DNA of 64,000 nucleotides from positions 1,116,001 to 1,180,000 of the forward strand of contig NZ_RJKE01000001.1 of the NCBI RefSeq assembly GCF_003751225.1, read 5' to 3'. Shown one piece after another: positions 61,751-64,000 of this stretch. Both the position numbers and the translations under genes were made by a program. Position 1 is the stretch's first letter. Each line of letters opens with the position of its first letter. Under the pieces are notes generated by a model. It was not told the DNA's origin, made no database searches, and was given only the letters and a program-made list of their open reading frames with translations. This DNA is from Actinocorallia herbida. GTDB lineage: Bacteria; Actinomycetota; Actinomycetes; Streptosporangiales; Streptosporangiaceae.

Positions 61751-63847
61751 ATGTCGCGTTTGCTGTACCGCCTGGGAGGGTCCGCCGCACGGCGGCCCTG
61801 GCGGATGATCGGGCTGTGGTTGGCGGCCGTCGCCGTGTTCAGCGGGCTTGCCGCGGGCTTCGGTGGCGCGCTCCACGACGATTACACGCTGGAGGGCACG
61901 GGCTCGCAGCAGGCCACCGACCTTCTGCGCGAGCACTTCCCGCTGATGGCCGGGGCGGACGCCCGGGTCGTGGTGCGCGGGGACGGGCCGCTGGACACCG
62001 CGGCGGTGGCCGCGGCCGGCACGCGGATCGCCGGGCTGCCCCGCGTCGCGGGGGTGGAGGACCCGCGCATGAGCGCGGACGGCCGCACCGCCCTCATCAC
62101 GGTCCGCTACGACAGGGCGGTGACCGAGCTGGCGCCGAAGAAGGACCTCGCCCTGCTGGAGGAGGCCGCGCGGGTCCCGGGCGCCCGGTCGGAGTTCGGC
62201 GGCCAGGTGCCGGAGAACGTCTCGGCACCTGGCGGACTGTCCGAGGCGCTCGGCGTCACCGCCGCGCTGGTCGTGCTGTTCCTGGCGTTCGGCTCGGTCA
62301 TCGCGGCGGGGCTGCCGCTGGCCGTCGCGCTCACCGGGCTCGGCGTGGGCGTCTCGGGCATCACGGTGCTCGCCGCCTTCATCGACGTGAGCACGACGAC
62401 CCCGACCCTCGCCGTCATGATCGGGCTCGGGGTCGGGATCGACTACGCGCTCTTCGTGCTCACCCGGTTCCGGGAGAACCTCGCGGAGGGGATGGCCGTG
62501 CCGGAGGCCGTCGCGTCCGCCGCCGCCACCGCGGGCCGGTCGGTGCTCTTCGCGGGGCTGACCGTGCTGTTCGCCCTGTGCGGGCTGGCGTTCGCGGGGC
62601 TGCCCGTGTTCGTCACGATGGGGTACGCGACCGGGCTCGTGGTCGCCGCGACCATGGCGTCGGCGCTCACCCTGCTGCCCGCGCTGCTCGGCCTGGCCGG
62701 GCGCCGGGTGCTGCGCCGCCGCGAGCGCAGGGGCGCGGCCGTCGCGGTCGCCTCGCCGCGGATCGCGGCCTGGGCGGCGCGGGTCGGGCGGCGTCCGCTG
62801 CCGTGGCTGCTCGCCGCGCTGACCCTGCTGCTCGCGCTCGCCGCGCCGACCCTCGCGCTGCGCAACTGGCCGAGTGACGCGAGTTCCGAGCCGACCTCCG
62901 CCACGGTCCGGCAGGCCTACGACCTCATCGCCGACGCCTACGGGCCCGGCGCGAACGGCCCGCTCGTGGTGGCGCTCGACCTGGGCGAGGGCGCCGACCC
63001 CGCCGCGGTCCGCGACCGGCTCGCCGGGCTGCCGGGCGTGGCCGCGGCGGCCGAACCCGTGGTCTCGCCGGACGGGGCGGCCGCCGCCCTCACCGTCATC
63101 CCGCGGTTCGGTCCGCAGGACGAGCGGGTGGCGCCGCTCGTCGACGCGATCCGGGCCCAGGTGCGGCCGGAAGGCGGCGAGGTCACCGGGCTCACCGCCG
63201 CCTACCGCGACATCAGTGAGCTGATCATGGACCGGCTGCCGGTCGTCGTCCTCGTCGTCGTCGGGACGTCCTGCGCGCTGCTGCTGCTGGTGTTCCGGTC
63301 GATCGCGGTGCCGCTCAAGGCCGCGGTGATGAACCTGCTGTCGGTCGGCGCGGCCTACGGGGTCGTCACCGCGCTGTTCCAGTGGGGCTGGGGCGCCTCG
63401 GCGCTGGGCCTGCCGCACGGCGTGCCGGTCTCCAGCTACGTGCTCCCGCTGATGTTCGCGGTGCTGTTCGGGGTCTCGATGGACTACGAGGTGTTCCTGC
63501 TGTCGCGGGTGCGCGAGGAGTACGAGCGGACCGGCGACGCGCGCGGCTCGGTCGTCGCGGGCCTCGCCTCGACGGGCCGGATCATCACCAGCGCGGCCCT
63601 CATCATGATCGCGGTGTTCGCGGGCTTCATGCTCGACCCCGCGGTGCTCATCAAGCAGATGGGCGTCGGCCTGGCGGTCGCCGTCGCGGTCGACGCGACC
63701 CTGGTCCGGCTGGTCCTCGTGCCCGCGACGATGGCCCTGCTCGGCCGTGCCAACTGGTGGCTTCCCGGTCCGCTGGCCCGGGTCCTGCCGGCCGTCCGCC
63801 CGCGGGCCGCCGAGAAGGACGGCGACGCACTGGAGCTCGTCGGCTGA
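61751..63847 (+). CDS. MMPL family RND transporter
   Basis: This 698-residue protein has 12 predicted membrane segments in two halves, each with a large extracellular loop after the first helix. MMPL signatures include MIGLGVGIDYALFVLTRFRENL and FGVSMDYEVFLLSRVREEY. Such proteins export lipids, antibiotics or other hydrophobic molecules. AGAAGGGG precedes the ATG. A terminator-like hairpin (63867-63892) follows. A probable SARP regulator starts just after that. Confidence 0.93.
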   Translation: MSRLLYRLGGSAARRPWRMIGLWLAAVAVFSGLAAGFGGALHDDYTLEGTGSQQATDLLREHFPLMAGADARVVVRGDGPLDTAAVAAAGTRIAGLPRVAGVEDPRMSADGRTALITVRYDRAVTELAPKKDLALLEEAARVPGARSEFGGQVPENVSAPGGLSEALGVTAALVVLFLAFGSVIAAGLPLAVALTGLGVGVSGITVLAAFIDVSTTTPTLAVMIGLGVGIDYALFVLTRFRENLAEGMAVPEAVASAAATAGRSVLFAGLTVLFALCGLAFAGLPVFVTMGYATGLVVAATMASALTLLPALLGLAGRRVLRRRERRGAAVAVASPRIAAWAARVGRRPLPWLLAALTLLLALAAPTLALRNWPSDASSEPTSATVRQAYDLIADAYGPGANGPLVVALDLGEGADPAAVRDRLAGLPGVAAAAEPVVSPDGAAAALTVIPRFGPQDERVAPLVDAIRAQVRPEGGEVTGLTAAYRDISELIMDRLPVVVLVVVGTSCALLLLVFRSIAVPLKAAVMNLLSVGAAYGVVTALFQWGWGASALGLPHGVPVSSYVLPLMFAVLFGVSMDYEVFLLSRVREEYERTGDARGSVVAGLASTGRIITSAALIMIAVFAGFMLDPAVLIKQMGVGLAVAVAVDATLVRLVLVPATMALLGRANWWLPGPLARVLPAVRPRAAEKDGDALELVG

Positions 63848-63866
63848 CCCGCGTTCCGAGCCTGCC

Positions 63867-63892
63867 CCGCTCCCGCGTCCACGCGGGAGCGG
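63867..63892 (+). terminator. Hairpin after the MMPL gene
   Basis: CCGCTCCCGC (63867-63876) and GCGGGAGCGG (63883-63892) form a perfect 10-bp stem with a 6-nt loop, 20 nt after the stop codon. There is no strong T-run. Confidence 0.55.
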
Positions 63893-63927
63893 CAGCGGGG
63901 GTTCGTGGCGGTTTATCATGCCTCGAA

Positions 63928-64000
63928 ATGGTGGAGATTCGAGCTTTGGGCGCCCTTGAGGCGCGGGTCGGCGGACTCGCCGCAGACCTCGGGGGGACAC
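63928..64000 (+). CDS. Probable SARP/AfsR-type regulator, partial (start only)
   Basis: The last 24 codons from ATG 63928 read MVEIRALGALEARVGGLAADLGG. This is the typical first strand of the winged-helix domain in SARP (AfsR/DnrI/BTAD) activators. TATCAT (63914-63919), 8 nt upstream, is a good -10 element for a leaderless or short-leader transcript. The rest lies beyond the window, so the family call rests on a short match. Confidence 0.5.
   Translation, partial: MVEIRALGALEARVGGLAADLGGT

Noticed and set aside
1-64000. CRISPR arrays, IS elements, prophage, rRNA or tRNA genes
   Set aside because: No direct repeats with spacers, transposase or integrase-like proteins, or cloverleaf-like sequences with terminal CCA context were recognised.
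61730-64000. Minus-strand 756-codon frame opposite the MMPL gene
   Set aside because: It is an Arg/Gly/His-rich shadow of the transporter frame without any domain.

Overview
The window is a very GC-rich chromosomal segment. Its third codon positions are dominated by G and C, and GTG and TTG starts are common. It carries several actinobacterial hallmarks: gluABCD, a small DUF3046 protein, a DUF3097 protein, an MT0933-type antitoxin-like peptide, an HrcA/CIRCE heat-shock unit and a PafBC-type recA promoter. I infer a filamentous or related actinomycete, perhaps of the Streptosporangiales, but the sequence alone does not fix the genus. I saw no rRNA, tRNA, IS element, prophage or CRISPR array. 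Most genes are conserved housekeeping genes.

Left part (1-13 kb). A secreted beta-propeller-like protein is cut by the left edge, followed by recX and recA on the minus strand. Unusually, recX and recA are separated by 1.1 kb that contains a 27-unit array of a 15-bp repeat. recA has a PafBC-type promoter, a LexA box and a perfect DnaA box. Next on the plus strand is a cassette of two different ATP-grasp enzymes, a small Ser/Gly/Lys-rich lipoprotein (YgiB/YjfM-like) and a DUF350 membrane protein, which I consider the best candidate for an undescribed system. Then come DUF3046, an S9 peptidase and the gluABCD amino-acid importer, all on the minus strand.

Middle part (13-34 kb). miaB, an extradiol-dioxygenase-like gene, miaA and dapF lie on the plus strand. 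They are followed by a compact peptide/nickel-type ABC importer (two permeases, one fused double ATPase, one binding lipoprotein). On the minus strand, malate synthase is followed by glcD, glcE and glcF. This operon would oxidise glycolate to glyoxylate and condense it with acetyl-CoA to malate. hflX, a HutI-like amidohydrolase and a DegV protein follow on the plus strand.

Right part (34-64 kb). comEA (with a very long low-complexity N-terminus), comEC and holA form the DNA-uptake/clamp-loader block. It sits in an island of extreme strand asymmetry, with G-quadruplex motifs before holA and a frameshift in a G6 run inside holA. After it come a HAD-like gene and kptA, rpsT (with a clear terminator), lepA, small membrane and cupin proteins, a Uma2 protein, hemW, DUF4870, DUF3097, an MBL hydrolase, CIRCE-hrcA-dnaJ, a NarL-type two-component pair, rsmE, an ECF sigma factor with a membrane partner, HIT, phoH, ybeY, a CNNM/CorC-like CBS protein, a lipoprotein, a catalytically degenerate cytidine-deaminase relative, an MMPL transporter and the first codons of a probable SARP regulator at the right edge.

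Several genes lack a Shine-Dalgarno sequence but have a -10-like hexamer ending exactly 6 nt before the start codon, which points to leaderless transcripts.
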